Below, one piece after another: positions 38,701 to 53,700 of a stretch of DNA of 64,000 nucleotides (position 1 is its first letter; every line of letters starts with the position of its first letter). Where the stretch lies: NCBI RefSeq assembly GCF_014805625.2, contig NW_023998441.1, positions 692,510-756,509 on the forward strand, read 5' to 3'. Both the position numbers and the translations under genes were made by a program. The notes under the pieces are model-generated. The model ran no database searches. It saw only the letters and a program-made list of their open reading frames with translations, and was not told the DNA's origin. This stretch comes from Glossina fuscipes (taxonomy: Eukaryota; Arthropoda; Insecta; Diptera; Glossinidae).

Positions 38701-41700
38701 GCTATTTGAGCATAGCTCTTCGATAACGAGGGCTCGGTGGCATCTTTTGGCTTTTCTAATCGATTTCTTCCATTCTTTTTGTGATAACTTGAAATCTTCA
38801 AAATTAGAAATATTGGGGTATTTGGAAAATTTTTGTTTAGCAGCCTGTAATCTACGGAATTGTGAAGTGAGCAGCTCGTTCCACCAAGGTTTTGGTGAGT
38901 AGGAATTCGAGATTTGGATGTCGGATTTGGCGTTAATTATTTCTTGTTGAAATGAGCACTGGATAGATTCGACCTGTGGCTCAAGACATACGTGAATAAG
39001 ATTATTTAGGAGTTTTTTCCTCGAGATAAAGTCATTTATCTTGTACGAGGTAATAGAGGTGGCATTAAAGAGAATAGGAAGGTGGTGGCTGTTTCCCAGG
39101 AAAATTTCTTTTTTAACCTCCCGTTTGAATGTGAGATGGGTTGCGTTAGTGAAAGTAAGGTCCAACACGCTACCACAATTGTTGGTCGTAGAGTGAAAAT
39201 AGGTTGGTGAATTATCATTCAGACAATAGAAGTTACTAGCTTTAATGATTTCTTGCAAGGCTTTGCCTTTATTTTTTGACACGGAGTCACCAAAGCAAGG
39301 GTGTCTTGCATTGAAATCTCCTGCAATTATGACATTGTGGAAACTATTGAGCATATCACAGAGACGATTGAAGTCATCCCGGAAAGATTGAATGGGGATG
39401 TTGGGCTTGAAATAGCAAACAGCAATGACGATATTAGGTTTTAGACAAGAGGTTTTGATAATGACAATGTCAGCAGTCGATTTAAATGCGATTTGTTTGA
39501 AGGATATGCCTTTTCTGGCAAGGATGGCAACACCCCCATAGCCGTCACTTCTACATTTATAAGCGGAGTTGTAATTTGAGATTTTGAGATCGGAAATGTT
39601 TTCATTGGACAGAAAGATTTCACTCAAGATGGCGAAATCAGTTCGGTTGGAATTTATGAAAAAATCAAGAGAATGGGCATTACGCCTGAAGCTTTGTATG
39701 TTATACTGTAGGAAGGACGTCATAAGAAATGTTAGAACATGATAGGGCCGACCCAGATGTACCTTGTTTTAAAAGATCAAATTTGATTTAAGGGAACTTA
39801 TTTCTGTTTGGATGGTTTTAAGCATGTCTTCTTGAGAAGAGATGGAGAGAATCCTGGAAATCTTTTCCAGAATTATCTCCATTTCAGTGGATTTATGGTA
39901 ATTGATGAAAGTATGCTTTTCAGGGGGTGGGGTAGGTTTTTTTGGCTCCTGCGACTTATTACTGTAGGTCGAGGGCGTCTTGAGAGACATTCTATGCAAG
40001 GACTTGGGAATACTTGTTTTATTTTTTAAAACTGCATTGATGTTTTTGTTAATTAAAATATTATTTGTATCAATAGTAGGGTCTCTGATATTGTTAGGAG
40101 CATTGCTGTCCTTCATTGCTGGGAAGTTTACGTCATAGTTTTCAAGTAAATTGTATGGGTTGTTAGAGAATTTCTCTTTGTATTCTCTAAAAGATAAGTT
40201 CTGGATGATTAAAATTTTTTTTAAATTTTCCTCTTTCTTTCTTTTTGGACACTCTTGAAATGTTACGTTGTCGTCCAGCGACCCGCAACCTAGACATTTG
40301 ATTGAGAGGCATGAGTCCGTAGGACAGGCCGGTGACTTGCCACAGTTCAGGCATCTGCTTTCCTTACTTTTGCAGAATTTGGCGATGTGACCAAATCGGC
40401 CGCAATTATAGCAGAGCCTGACGGAAGGAATGAAGTAGTCAACTGGAATATTGCAATAGTTGAATTTTATACTCTTGGGAATTAGTTTACCCTTGAAACC
40501 AATTTTTAGGCTGTTTGTTGGGATGAACATTTCTCTGCCTGCAGGGTCTCTTCTGAAGATTCTTGTAACAGAAATGATTTCAATATCAGACGTAGCTGAG
40601 TTGAGAAAGTCCTCTTCCTTAATTGAAGGTGGAATGTTTTTTACGATCCCAAATTTTTCTGTGAAAAGATGTAGGCCTTGCAAGACTTTGGACCAAAATC
40701 ATTGTTTATTATAAAGTTGTTGGCATCAACCGCAGTGGCAAAACCAAGTTTGGCTTTGCCATTGCTGATGGTTTTGATATTAATCAAACCATCCAATTTG
40801 AGATCTTTGATGTGTTCGAAAAAAAATAGAAAAGGTTTCTTTAGGTTATTGTTACATACTTCAATGAATACGTAGCACTCACCGGTCGTGTCGTCACTAT
40901 AACGATTTGGACTAGTTGGGTCAGAGCTCTTTCCTTTTATGGGACTACGATTATTGTTACTGTTCACAGAGCTGTCTTTATTGGGAGGCCTATTCCTAGA
41001 GGGAGCGATCGGGGACTTTAAGGAGGTGATATTGACATCCTCAGTCAAGTCTTTTACAGATGAATTGTTCTTATCAGAGATGATCTTTTTGAGACCTTCG
41101 TTCTGGGCTGTGATTTTTCTTTTAAATGAACCCTTGCTATGCGTGATTCGAACAAAATTTTCGAAATCATCATCGTTTGATAACATGTTTGAGAGCCTCA
41201 CCCCCTTGAGGGGCGGGCGACTTTTAGGTTTCGTGCTAGATTAAAGGCAAGAGAAAAGGATCAACTGACTTACCGAGAAAAGAAGGGATATGGAAATCAG
41301 CCGTTTTTGGTGGAACCGACAGAGACAGAGAAGAACAAAGCCTTGTAAGTTAAAGCAGTTTTAAGAATTTGACAGGAATCGCCGCTACTTGATGTCCAAT
41401 GTACAGGTGAGTTGACGAAGTGAGTCTTGTCAGGATGAGGTTGAAGACAGCAGGTGGTGCTGCGCAATTTGCGGAGAAGCACAAGGACGTCGAAGCCTTT
41501 GTTGATTTTGTTTAAATGCCGCAACTTCACTATATATATTTTCACTACTTCAAGAGTTTTCAGAAACAAAAAAAAAAGGAGAATTTTTTCTTTTTTTGTT
41601 GAAAAAAAAATTTATTTTTCAAGAATTTTCTGCAAGAAAGCGTCTTATTTCATGCAGAGTTGCCGAGCGTTTTTTGATTGAGTAACTACAAAAATGGACT

Positions 41701-44700
41701 AAAGTGTTTATACGAAAATACATCACTGTTTTGATTGTCAACGTACACGCACGCAAAATTTTTAAATCTTGCAAAAAATTTGTGTTCTCCCACAATGAAA
41801 CGGAAATTGCGCAAATGGAAAATGTAGAAAATTTCAATGCAAATTGACATAAATGATGAAAAGATGAAAAGAAGAAGGAAAATGAAGAAGAAATGTAATC
41901 ATCATTTCGTACGCACAAAAAAAAACTGTTATACAATTGTTATACAACTGTTATTTAAATCTTGAATTAAATAAATACTTTTTATTTTCATGTATATAAT
42001 GCAATTGAATTTAAGTAAATAGCAGAAAAATTGTCAAATATTTCTTCACGTTATTTTTTTTCTTGTTAATATAGATGAGGAAAGAAATGACGGTTATCTT
42101 TTTGATGCGAATCAGAAGAATGGACAACATCATATCGAAAGCGAGCAGGATGTAATGGAGGAGAATATTCTAAAAAACAATATGGTGGAAACCTATACTT
42201 ACGACAAACAACGGTATTTATGGGCTAAGATAACGTTTAAAGTAAGTTACTTTTGCATTTTAATAACTTGTCAATCTTTTAAAACTTACGCAAGGAGTTT
42301 CTTTGTTTCCTAATACGACTTAATTAGGCTCCGTCCAATGCATTGTTAAATGCAAAACTTTATTTACAAAATAATTATACTTCTACAGTTAACGGAAATT
42401 ATGTACGGAAATTAGACATTGTTTATTTCATTAATTATAAAGCATTCCAAAGAAAGCCACGAATACATTTCGTTCTAACGTTCTTCCCCTTGCATGCTGG
42501 GCTTCTTTGTCAAAAAAATTTAATCACTTGTAACTTTGTGTGGGCAAGGCCGTTTTTTTTCATTTTTGAACGTAAAGGGTAGAGTGCTTCGAAAAGGAAA
42601 AGTGGAAAATTTCAGCCTTCTAACTTTAATAATTGTCTGAGTAACGAGCAAAAACACACAAATTTATGTTAAGACGCGTTCATTTTATGCACCATTTTGG
42701 GTTTCTGCTCTGACTAAGTTGGCCCATTTCCAATACCGATGTGCGTGCAAAATCTGCCAATATTTCCGCCAAATTTGTAGTTGATATCTTCATTTTTGTG
42801 AATGCCAGCATCAAACGCCACACAGACACACAGACGGCAGACACGGCCAAACCAGAATTTTACGCTGATCAAGAATATCTATAATTTATAGGATCTCTGA
42901 AGGCTTCCTCTTGGGGGTTACATACATTATAACAAAAACAAAATGAGTATATCCCCATCTTACAATGGCTAAAATAAAGTCTTAAACTATAAATTAAGGA
43001 ATCGTTACTTGTCGTGTACAACATGCTCTTTCTCTTATTGAGAGAGAACAAGAATAAGTTTAAAAGAGAATGTGGAGTAAGTAAAATCCGTGATATATTG
43101 CATTTTAGAGGGTTTTGAAGTAGTTCATGTGTATTGTCATTTTATCGCATATACGATTTTCGTAAACAATTAGTATTCACATGGCGGGCACGTTTTTTAG
43201 AAAAATTATGAAACATTTGTAAAATAAAAAGATTTTTAAAAGCCATTGTCAAGCTTATATGTAGTGTCTGCTTATTCAATGGAAAGCAAATATTTGCGTA
43301 TTCTGCGTTAAACTTAGCAAATAAGAAAACTATATTCGCCGGTAACCAAATCTTTTATACCCGCCACCTTTGTCGAAAAAAAAAAAATTGAATTTCGGTG
43401 CTCTATAACACTAACTGTGCGCGCACAATTTTTCTATTTTCGTACCGGTACTGTTTGGACCGCCCACAAAATACACAAATTTGTATTGTTACAATTTCTT
43501 AATAATGACCAAGAAACCCATTTATTGGCATTTGAAAATCGAGATGTTCTAAAAGGGCGTGTCCTGTGCTAAACATATATTTGATCGTAAAGATTGTAAG
43601 CTGTTGATCGTAGGTTGGTGTCGAAAATAGGTCACATCGGGCAAAGGACGCGCTCGCAATACAATGTACATTGAAAACATTTTGTTCACAAGAAAAAAAT
43701 TGGGTTAAGTTGTCCATTAATGCAGTAAAGACCGGAGTTTCTCCGCTTTGTATAAACATGGGGAAAGTTGAAAACAAGATTCGTCCTTACCTATGAACAT
43801 AATTCATTTACTTGCTTTTTTTTATAATCATGTAAGCGCGGTAGAAGATATCTTCGTCAGAGATCAGAGTATAGGCAAATTTTTTGGAAGGACAAACTAC
43901 AAAATTCGATGGACTTTTTACTACATTTTGTTTACAATCTCTTTCTTTAATCATTTTTTAAAAACCGGTGGTTTCATAATGTAGGCGGTTATTATCATTA
44001 TTATTATTATAAAAATCACAAAATAAAGTAAAGAGAGAAAAGAGATAAGAACACTAATTGAAATATATAAATATGTTTGTTATCAATCGAGCGTTCGTAC
44101 ATTCCAATTTCCATGGTTGCAGTCCGTCCTTCAAAACGTGTGCTCGTCCATTCGTGTAATCGGCAGATCCCCTTCCTCTCATAAGCTTACCTTCAATTTC
44201 TTCATTATGAACTTGCAACACTATGCAACAAAACCATTGCAACGAACTCTAATAAGGGCGTGTAATTTAAAGCTTTCGTTTTCACAGTTAAAAAAAAAAA
44301 CATCACTAAGTTATTACACGTTGTTTTTCGAAGGCGACAAAGAAAGTGTACGTTTTTCCGTTAAAGGTTTATTGTACATTAGGACCAGCAACTAACAATT
44401 TATAAATGCGATTTATTGTATCCAACCTTATGAGAAATTGAAATAGTGCTGACGAAGCATTCAAAGTCCCCATCGCTTTACGTTTTTAGGGTTGTTATTA
44501 ATATCCCGTTTCTCTTTTATTTGCTGTATTGTCATTGTAGTTTACTATCCAAAGAAATTTACTACAGATGTAAATTCTATTTTAAAATCGTACGCCAACC
44601 TGGCAGATTAGCGTTGTAATCGACTTGCTCGAGTAGCGATTTCAGAGTCTCCTAAAAATTGCTAATAAATAATAGTTTAAGTTTAACTTTTCATACATAT

Positions 44701-47700
44701 TGTGGAATTTTGTAACAGCAAACACTGCAACAAGTCCCTCTTTTTCGATTTGGCTACAAGATTTCTCCAAGGATGTAAGTGCTTTGAAAGCGCGACATCG
44801 TTTTTACGTAACGTAAGCAGCAGCAGTAATTTGCGTTGTTGTAGGATCCTTACGTGTGAGTAACAAATTTAATAAAAGTACTTGTTTTGATTGCTTAAAG
44901 TTGTTACTGTTGACTTTTGTTCATCGTTATTTCACTCTCGGGACATAAATATTTGGTTTAGTTTCGCACCTAATTTTGGTGGTAAATGATAAGATTGAGG
45001 AAAAATATTCAATATATTTGCGTTATTTTTCCGCATGTGGAAATTTTGCCATCACAGCTACAGCGATCGCTGCCATATCCGAAATGTGATGCCTAAAGCA
45101 AAAGTTGAAAGTTATTCTATATTACCTGAAGCGCAGAAGACGTCACTGGCCTTTTTAGTGTAAAAACTACTTTATCGCTGGACTATAGACAAGTTGTGTT
45201 TTTGTATTGGTATATTTAGCCATATCTTGATTTATTTTCCTATATTTGATTTTTGTGGGAATTGCTTTGCGCTTGGCAATACATGCTACTCAGGAATTTC
45301 TTTTATGTTCAAATTGTACTTTCTCTTTCGCTATAGTTTCACCTTCATGTTAATGACTCAACATTTTGTAATGGTGTAATTCTCGATGAGCTATCTCCTT
45401 TTAAATTCACCCGACTTGTAAATCGTCAACATTATTCAAGACTGCACTTTAACCCCGCTTACAATACGAAGTATATGAAGTTTGTAGGGTTGTAAATTAC
45501 ACTCAGAGGGCTTAAGATAGACCCACCTTATGGTTTGAGGTATCCACGTAATGTTGTGTTCAGCCTACAGGTTGCAGTGTTTGATATGTACTGCTGAAAT
45601 TTGTTATATTGGCATCACACAGAGAAATGAAAATGGTTAGATCGGTCCCTATTTTCGACTGCTAGCCGGATTGCTTTATTTGAGCGTCCTCTCATATAAT
45701 CGTTCCTAGGAAAACTTAATCCCTGTATGGTAAAAAGGAATCATTTTTAATATTTCATGGCAAAAACTAATTCATCAAAGTAAACTGATATTGAAATCAA
45801 CCTTACCTAATTTGGACGCAGGTCTATTTTTTTGGATATCGCTTCATATAAGGAAATGTAAAGCTTTATACGCTAAAAGCGCCTAATAGTATTAAGTCTA
45901 TTTTTTAGTTCTTCATGACGGAATCTTAAAAATACACCCGACTTTTTTTTACACACAAATATACCCGACCTATGGTAAATTTGGTGATTTTTTCTACATC
46001 ATTACAAAAGTCTATACATTTTTTAAAAAACTGTGCACAAAACGTAATAAGGAAGTCCATGGTAAAAGCAGGGTGGAAATATGTCAACGTGGAAGATATT
46101 TTTAATATATAAGGTTATTTCTATTTTGCCCACATTTCATTTCGTTATTTATTTTCATAAAACCTGAACTAAGAAGCAGCCAATACAAAAATTTTGAATT
46201 CTCATTTAAAGCCATACATTTTAGAGCAGTTATACCGAGCGAGCAAAGAATTGTGCCTGGAAAGGACAAAACTAAACTCCAATAATAAAATAATTCAATT
46301 ATGTCGATAAAAAACAGTATTAATTTCATATTGGGAGTTAATTATTATTAAGTTAGTCTAATAACCAAATAGTAAATAGTTATTCAACAACTCAACCGTT
46401 ATGACTACCTTGTCTGGATTCAACGATTTTTATACAAACAACTAAATTGCTCTGCCGTTTCCGCCAAAACCAGTTCTCCACTTGCTAACGTAGATTGAGC
46501 AGAGAGATCACTAACTAAAATAAGCTCTAGTTTATACGCGTTGATCTTCATAGAACGATGTTGCCTTATTGAAATCGCGAAAGTATTTACACTATTTTAA
46601 ATCTATGATTTTTGCTTTAAGATGATGTATACATAAATGCTTAGTGACGGGGCCAACATAACTGTTGCAAATATTATTAATCAGAAATAAGAGCACTTTA
46701 GCATAAGCGTTCTTTTCGCTTGTTCTTTAATTAGGTTACCAGTGGTCATATTTTTTTCTTCTGCTTTTATTTGTAATTTTTATTTGTAGTTAGTTATGAC
46801 ACTTCAAGTGAACGAACATATGCTGTTGTATATAGTCACATTACAATATATAGCATATATAATATGAGTTTATACCTATAGTACTCTATTGAAAGTGTTT
46901 AAACCTTTTTGCGTGCATAGACTTAGCAATGGGATCGGATGGTCAATAGACCAAAAATTATATGGTTTGTTGAAGCAGAATTACTAACACGTACAGAAAT
47001 AGGAATTTTAATAGAGCTGCAGGAAATGAAGTCCCTAATACACACCTCGTCGGGCCAAAAATTTGTTTTTCGAAAATGGAGGTGTCTGAATTAATATGTA
47101 TATGTATAATTAAATGATAAAACAGTATAATTTCTGTTGAATATACAGACCTTTATATTGAACGGGAAGAAATTTGGAAATTGTCAGTTTTAAACCTATG
47201 TTGTAGATTTCAATTTTACCATTCGCGCAACGTGCAAATTAGATTTCGCGAAAATCGCAGAGTACCTGGTGTTGAAAGGGCAGATGCTAGGAATTAAAGA
47301 AAGAAAGACTAGCTTTAGTCTGATGGTTGTTCTCTACATGTTTTTTATTATACGAGTTCGCCTCAAATAATATTATTATTATATAGTGCGCGTCAAAATA
47401 ATAATAATTATCTTTACGTTCGTTTGTATGAAGTTAGTAATTCATTAGATCAGTAATAAACGCTTAAGCTAGTATTTTCAAAACTAACTTATTAATAAAA
47501 TATAGTTTAAACTAGGTCAGTACTAAATGCTTAAGCTAATATTATTAAAATTAAGTTATTAATAAAATAAAAATAATGCATGGACGCAAATAATGAATAC
47601 CCTGGTCGGTAAGTGTGAACTGAATATAGTTTTAAAGTACTGTTATTGCTGTGCCAAATGTATCTCATGAGACGAACAGACTTTTATATTGTCGAAATGA

Positions 47701-50700
47701 CAATCAATGTAGGAGAGTGAGCACGTTGGTTACAAATCTGCGAGACAGAACAATCCTGTTCCATTCGTTGAAGACGCAGTATCTGCAGCATTTCCATCGG
47801 AATTAGCGTCATTATCAAGTAAATGTAGTGCTGATAGCACGGCTACAACATTTCAGGCATCAACCTCTTGAGACAGGATTCGGTTATCACCCAACATGCA
47901 AAATAAATTTTCAAAAGTATTTCTTTAAATAGAAACGTTAAGTGGTGATTTAACATTACATAGAGAATCGTGTACAACAATGGTAGGAAAAATGCCAGAA
48001 GCAGAACCGACGGCATTGATACCTGAAATTAAACTAAATGCTGATAAAATGTGGGGCTTTGCATCCACTTGCTTCGGTGACCTGTGCGCAAACAGATCGT
48101 CACCAGAAAAATGGCCCAAGATCATCCCAACCGAAGAGTTCTGAGAAGCATTCGAATCATTGAATGTATTTAAAGAATGTATTTAAATCCACATCTTACT
48201 GTTTGAAATCAGAAAAGGTCCAATGCAAGCCTTTAGACTCACTTTTTGACAAATTTGGTCAAATTGCATAATGAAAAACTTAAAAGCGATTCAGATGGCA
48301 AATTACAATTTTTCTTAGTAGTTACCGCTAGCCTTGCACTTAGGACGAGAATAATTCTTACTAATTAAGGATTAGGATGGGAACTTGCAAGGCTAATGAC
48401 TAATTGTTTTAAAGCCTCGGCAAACAACAACAGCATTGTTGTTGAACTTATTTTTAAATATAAATGAGTTAAAGGAAATTGATAGTCGGGCAAGATCGAC
48501 TAGTAAATACTCAACACCACTTCATCCAATAGTTATTCATTCTTTTTTTTGGTAATACACCACAAATTATATTTAATTTTCATGTAAATGCGCACATGTT
48601 ATGAAAGGCGCCATATAGGAGGGTGTCCACCAATTGACGTGGGCTAAATTCAGCAAATTTAACTTACTTGTTAAAGAAATATTATTTTTCATTTGTTTTC
48701 GTTATAGATACTGCTAATTGCACTTTAGACTACATAACGGCTGATAAGAATCCTTATATTTGGTGCGCGTTGACGTATATGATCCAAAATATTAAAAATT
48801 AGACCTTTTTGTACTAAGGGTTTATTTTTCGTAAGATTCCTTATAGAGTGCTCAAAAAATAATCTTATTCGTCCAACTGAAACAGCTTGGTACAGATTTG
48901 CATCCAATTTTTTTTTATAGACCAATTTATTAGGCGTGTGAATCTATTTTGATCATTGTTTATCTTTAAAAAGGTGCTTATTGAGAAAAATTATTTCAAT
49001 TTATGTTAATGAAGACATTTTCTACAACTTCTTCCGACCTTGTGGTAACATGACGATAACGTGTCGCAATTGATTTGGCTGCGACCTATCCACCGACCCA
49101 ATTTCGCACTTCTCCAACTTTGCGGACCCGCGTGCCAGCCAAGCCATGCTGCACCGACCTGAACAAGTAGTAATCAGAAGGTGCCATGTCCAATGAATAC
49201 GCTGGGTACGGCAGAACTTCCCAATCGAGCTGCAACAGTGTATCCTGAACAACTGTTGCAAAAAGTGGTCGAAAAATGTCATTTTCAGGCAAATCGTGTC
49301 GTTAGTTTTTAACCGTTGATCCAAAAACGGACAATGGCGATTTGGTGGAGCAGCATCCCCATAAGCCTCTGAACGTGTTTGGTGGGTTTCGGAAGCAGAT
49401 GCTTTCAAATAAACAACAAAAGTAATGAATTTGACAGAAGAAGAACTTTGAGTGCTTGGTGATTAGCGCCGGTGTATGCTGATTAAATCAAAAACATTGA
49501 ATGGAAAACTCTCATTTTATATAGAGGAAGGTTAAAACCGTCGAAAATCGTTATGTACACTAGTATTTCCCAATTCTTTATAATTTTTACCTATAGAATT
49601 TGCTAATCGAAATTTTTCAAACGCAATTTTAATAAGTGAGTTCCATCGCCTGTTATGATCGTTTAATTGCATATGTGTGTTGTGTGCGTCGTAACTCCAG
49701 AGATTAGTTGCTGAACATAAATTCCCGTTAATTTTGCAGAATTTTGAGTTGCAGTTTTACTGGTTTGCTGATCGGGGAGAACACTGATTCTTCTGCATGA
49801 TATCTTTCTGTATGTTATCTCGGGTTTTGGAAATTTAATTCTACAATACTTAACTAGGCTACAGTTTGCTTAATACTAATTTAAAGAGAGATATATCAAA
49901 TAATTCCGACACGTTAATATTTATGCAATGCTCGTTGTTTGCCATAATTACTGGCGGTATTACATTTACTTGTTGTTCCCACATTTGCTTCTATTACTGC
50001 TTTTCTGTATAATGGGGTAAATTTATTACCGTCTTTTGTTATTCTTCATAGTGACTATTTCTCCTATTTCAAAAATTCTGTTCTGTTTGTTCTTATTAAA
50101 ATAATTCATTTATTTCATTTGCGTACTTGTTATTCGATTTATTGTTTTCGACCGAAATTCAGATAGTGTCGCATGTATGGAATTAATAGGCCTATGGTAA
50201 ACGCAAAAAGCCACATCTACACTTCTTGATCTTGATTACTCCTTATTTCGTTCATCAAATATTTTCTTCAGATTCAGTTCCTTCATTAATGAGAAAAAAG
50301 ATGATGCAATCGTAGACTTGTACAAATGAAGAGAACTTTGTGATCAGATTGTTAAACATATTGACAAAAGGTATTATTCAGAGATAAATTTCTTTCAAAC
50401 AATTTACGTGCAAATTATCAATGAACACCTTTTGTTTGCATAAGCCGAACGTAACTGATATGAAATGTATTACGAACAAACTCGTTGCGCAATAATTCTT
50501 GGAAGATATGTTATGTTATGTTTATGTGTATATACATGCAAATTCACAAGAAGATAACTTATCTTGATGATATAATATTTTTAGGAACAATTTTTTTATA
50601 TTTCTATAAAAAATTTTCACTAAACTTTATTGAAATACTTAGTGGAACTAAAACTTTGAAATCTTAATATCAGTTGGTTTGAACCATGGAACCACAAGTG

Positions 50701-53700
50701 GTACTTAATGTTTAACATTCTTTTAGTAAGTTTAGACTTACTGGTTGTATACGCCCTTAAAAACTTCGCACATATTTTGGGTTATAAATATTTCATACAA
50801 TGTGAGTTTGTGTAAAGAAACTTTGAACATTTTTGCCCGTACAAATAGTGAGAATGAAAAATCAATGGGTCAAATCGTTGCTGATTACCAGCACTAGTTC
50901 TCCTTGATCGTAACGTATTCAGAGAAAGAGAGCTTCATTACGCACGTGCACACAAAAATGTACCACCACTGAACGGACGGAAATTCTTCTGTACATAAAT
51001 TTTTCTTAAGGCAGGCATAGGACAAGGTGGATTGCACGGCAACCATAAGAGAAGAGGAGACAACAACCAAAATTGTAATATAAAAGAGAATTTCTCGTAA
51101 AGTTAAAGAACAGACTAACATAAAAGAAAAAGGAAAGCGTTAAGCATTGTGGTTTTGAGTAGGGCAGCATAAATATGGGGAGGATATATAAAAAGAGATA
51201 CTTGCACGTAGAAGTTATGACTAGTAACAGAGAAATAGAGAATTCACTAAACTAACTGACTGGTCGACGAAAGCTAGAAATGCAGACGGATTGCCAAAGT
51301 TGATGGCACTTAACCGTTGGAAGCTTACAATACCAGTCTTCATGTTGACCGGAAGTTTTGTGCAAGAACCGCACATGAAAATGTTCATTGTAGGAAAATG
51401 GTTTAATCGTAGAATCGCCTGTAGCTAGGTATAGATTCTTTTCACCTGTCTGACAATTTTTGGACGTCATTGTGTAAACGTCTTCCGTACCGTGTAAATC
51501 TTTCCGGTCGGTATTTTCACATCATCTGTCGGCGAATGCTTTTTGCTTGGTACAAACCTCGACATGTTCAATGCTATTGTAAACTGTTGCTGCTTTCGTA
51601 TAAAATTTATATTTTTGAGAGCTGCGAAGCATCTTCAAACGTCGACAGAAAAGTAGTCCTAACGACCTTTTAACGGATAGTGCTCCTATATTTTGTCGAA
51701 ATATTTGCAATATTTCACATGTAACTGGCGCTATGATATTTTGAAGCATTGAAATTTTATTCTTTCGCTAAAAGCGCAGCTTGATTCGATAGTAAATAAG
51801 GCTAGTTTGGGTAGGCCCGCAAGCTTAGGTATCCGTTCGTCACAAAAAGCTTATTGTTGATAGTTATTTGCTCACAAAGCTGTAGCTGCTACGAGAAGCT
51901 GGTATAATCTGGTCGAAACAATTTCTCCTATTTGTCCTTCCTTAGATAGGAAACGTAAAGAATACTTATTCCTTATGAGCACGGGAGTTTTCAAACCAGA
52001 CTAAACTCTCTCTAGAGAAGAGGAAGCAGACTCTTGCTGCGAGTTTTGTAGCCAAGCTTGTTAACGCCGAAGTAGAGTCGTCATTCCACCTGTACGAGCT
52101 TGGTTCCACCATTTCGTGTAGTCACTAGGCTCTTTTTCCGTTATGCCTACCGTGGTGTAGGGCTACTTATAAAGTGAATTCTCGTGTATGAGTCCTCCGT
52201 AAACATTTTAATGAAAATTATCTTTTATCCTATATTTCAGATAAAAGTGAATATATGAAAAAGATGTAACCTGATCGATAACGTTATTGATACTTGCTAA
52301 GCGTTAGTGCCGCTGTTATGTTTTTTTCCTTTTGCCACCATTGGCCTAGGTTTAGATATTTTAATAGTATTTTATGGTAAGTTAAGTTAGCAAAGATAGG
52401 CTAAGTTATCATGAAGCTTTTATAGTTTCAACGGCAGCAAATAAACAGATAAACCAATTTGAAGAAGAAGGTTTTCAAGACTGTGCTTTATAAAATATAA
52501 AGTATATCAGCGTTACATTTTTAACAATGTCTTCACAAGTACATTTTTTTGATTTAGTCCTTCTCTTGCAATGAAAGATGGCTTTAAACGACGTAGTCTG
52601 ACTTCAGTTAGTTTGCCGATGCCAATTTTAAAACACTTTCCCTTGTGTTCTACAACAGGAGATGAGAGGACAGGCTGTCGTACGCTATGGCTTCGAATGA
52701 AAAGAGTTGGTACTCTCAATAATAGATGGTGATTCCTTAGTTGTGATGTCTTTGAGTAAAACCTTCTTCATTTGCACTGCCTGTCTTCACAGTGTATAGA
52801 AATCCACGAGGAAGTCTTGCAAGGGTGGCGAAAACTAGTTTTGCTAGTGTTGTTTTTGTATCTTATGTCATCTCTCTGCAAGGCCTTTTTCCTGAAAACA
52901 TATATGAATTATTAAAGGAAAAGACTTGAAAAGAAGTGGCAATCCAGTGCCATGAAAAGTGAAATCTTCGTTTCCCTCTGCTATTTGCTCAAGAGGGTAA
53001 GTTGCACATGCCAGCGATTGTGTTTCGTTCTTTACTGCTTTGGAAAAATCGGCGGCCGATTAGTTACTGTCTGACGTGACGCCTCATGATTAGTTTTTGC
53101 CGTGAGTAAATTTTGTGTTGAGCAGATTTTTCAACTTTAAAAGTATATCGGGGAAGGGAGGCTCACTATTTATAATCGAAGAGCATAATTACTTTTCGTT
53201 CTATAACAAGCAGAAATCGTCGTACCATCCGCCAATTTGTCTTCACTTAAGTCGACTTCATTAGCTATCATTGCTGCGATAGCTTTCATGTAATATATTT
53301 TTCTCTTTTATTTATATTTATATTATTTGTTCAATTTTTTCAGGTGGATGTTAAACACAAACAAGTTAATATACCTGATATAACTACCGACTTGATAAGT
53401 AAGACAGTTATTCATCAACTTGATGACATTAATAGGGCTATTATATATACTGGAGATGAAGGAGAACAAGTTCTGAAAACGGATGGTGTTAACATTGCGG
53501 GGATGTTTAATCACAGTAACATTCTGGAAATTAATCGCATTTATTCCAACGATATTCATGCCATGGCAAAAACTTACGGCATTGAAGCTGCTGTACAAGT
53601 TATAATACAGGAAGTATTTAATATTTTTAAAGTTTATGGTATAACTATTGATCGCCGACACTTGTCGCTCATTGCCGACTATATGACTTTTGACGGCACA

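Larger units (their letters stand above)
35893..41696 (-). mobile_element. Full-length I-like LINE in RpI1 intron 12
   Basis: A 5,804-bp non-LTR retrotransposon bounded by a perfect 15-bp target-site duplication (35878-35892 and 41697-41711), antisense to RpI1. From its 5' end it has about 0.5 kb of leader, ORF1 with three zinc knuckles, ORF2 with endonuclease, reverse transcriptase and RNase H, and a 3' tail of A-runs and TAAA repeats next to 35893. RNase H places it in the I group, but the tail differs from the TAA tail of the copy at 1.7-6.1 kb and the proteins differ strongly, so it is a separate family. ORF1 has about one lesion and ORF2 about four, so it is inactive but comparatively young. 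Truncated relatives lie at 61621-62880 and 21214-22515. Confidence 0.95.
42242..48929 (+). other. RpI1: RpI1 intron 13, left part, no gene seen
   Basis: About 6.7 kb of AT-rich intron. No coding similarity was recognised apart from the unidentified open stretch at 47932-48186. A tandem duplication lies at 47448-47581 and A/T tracts are common. Confidence 0.5.
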
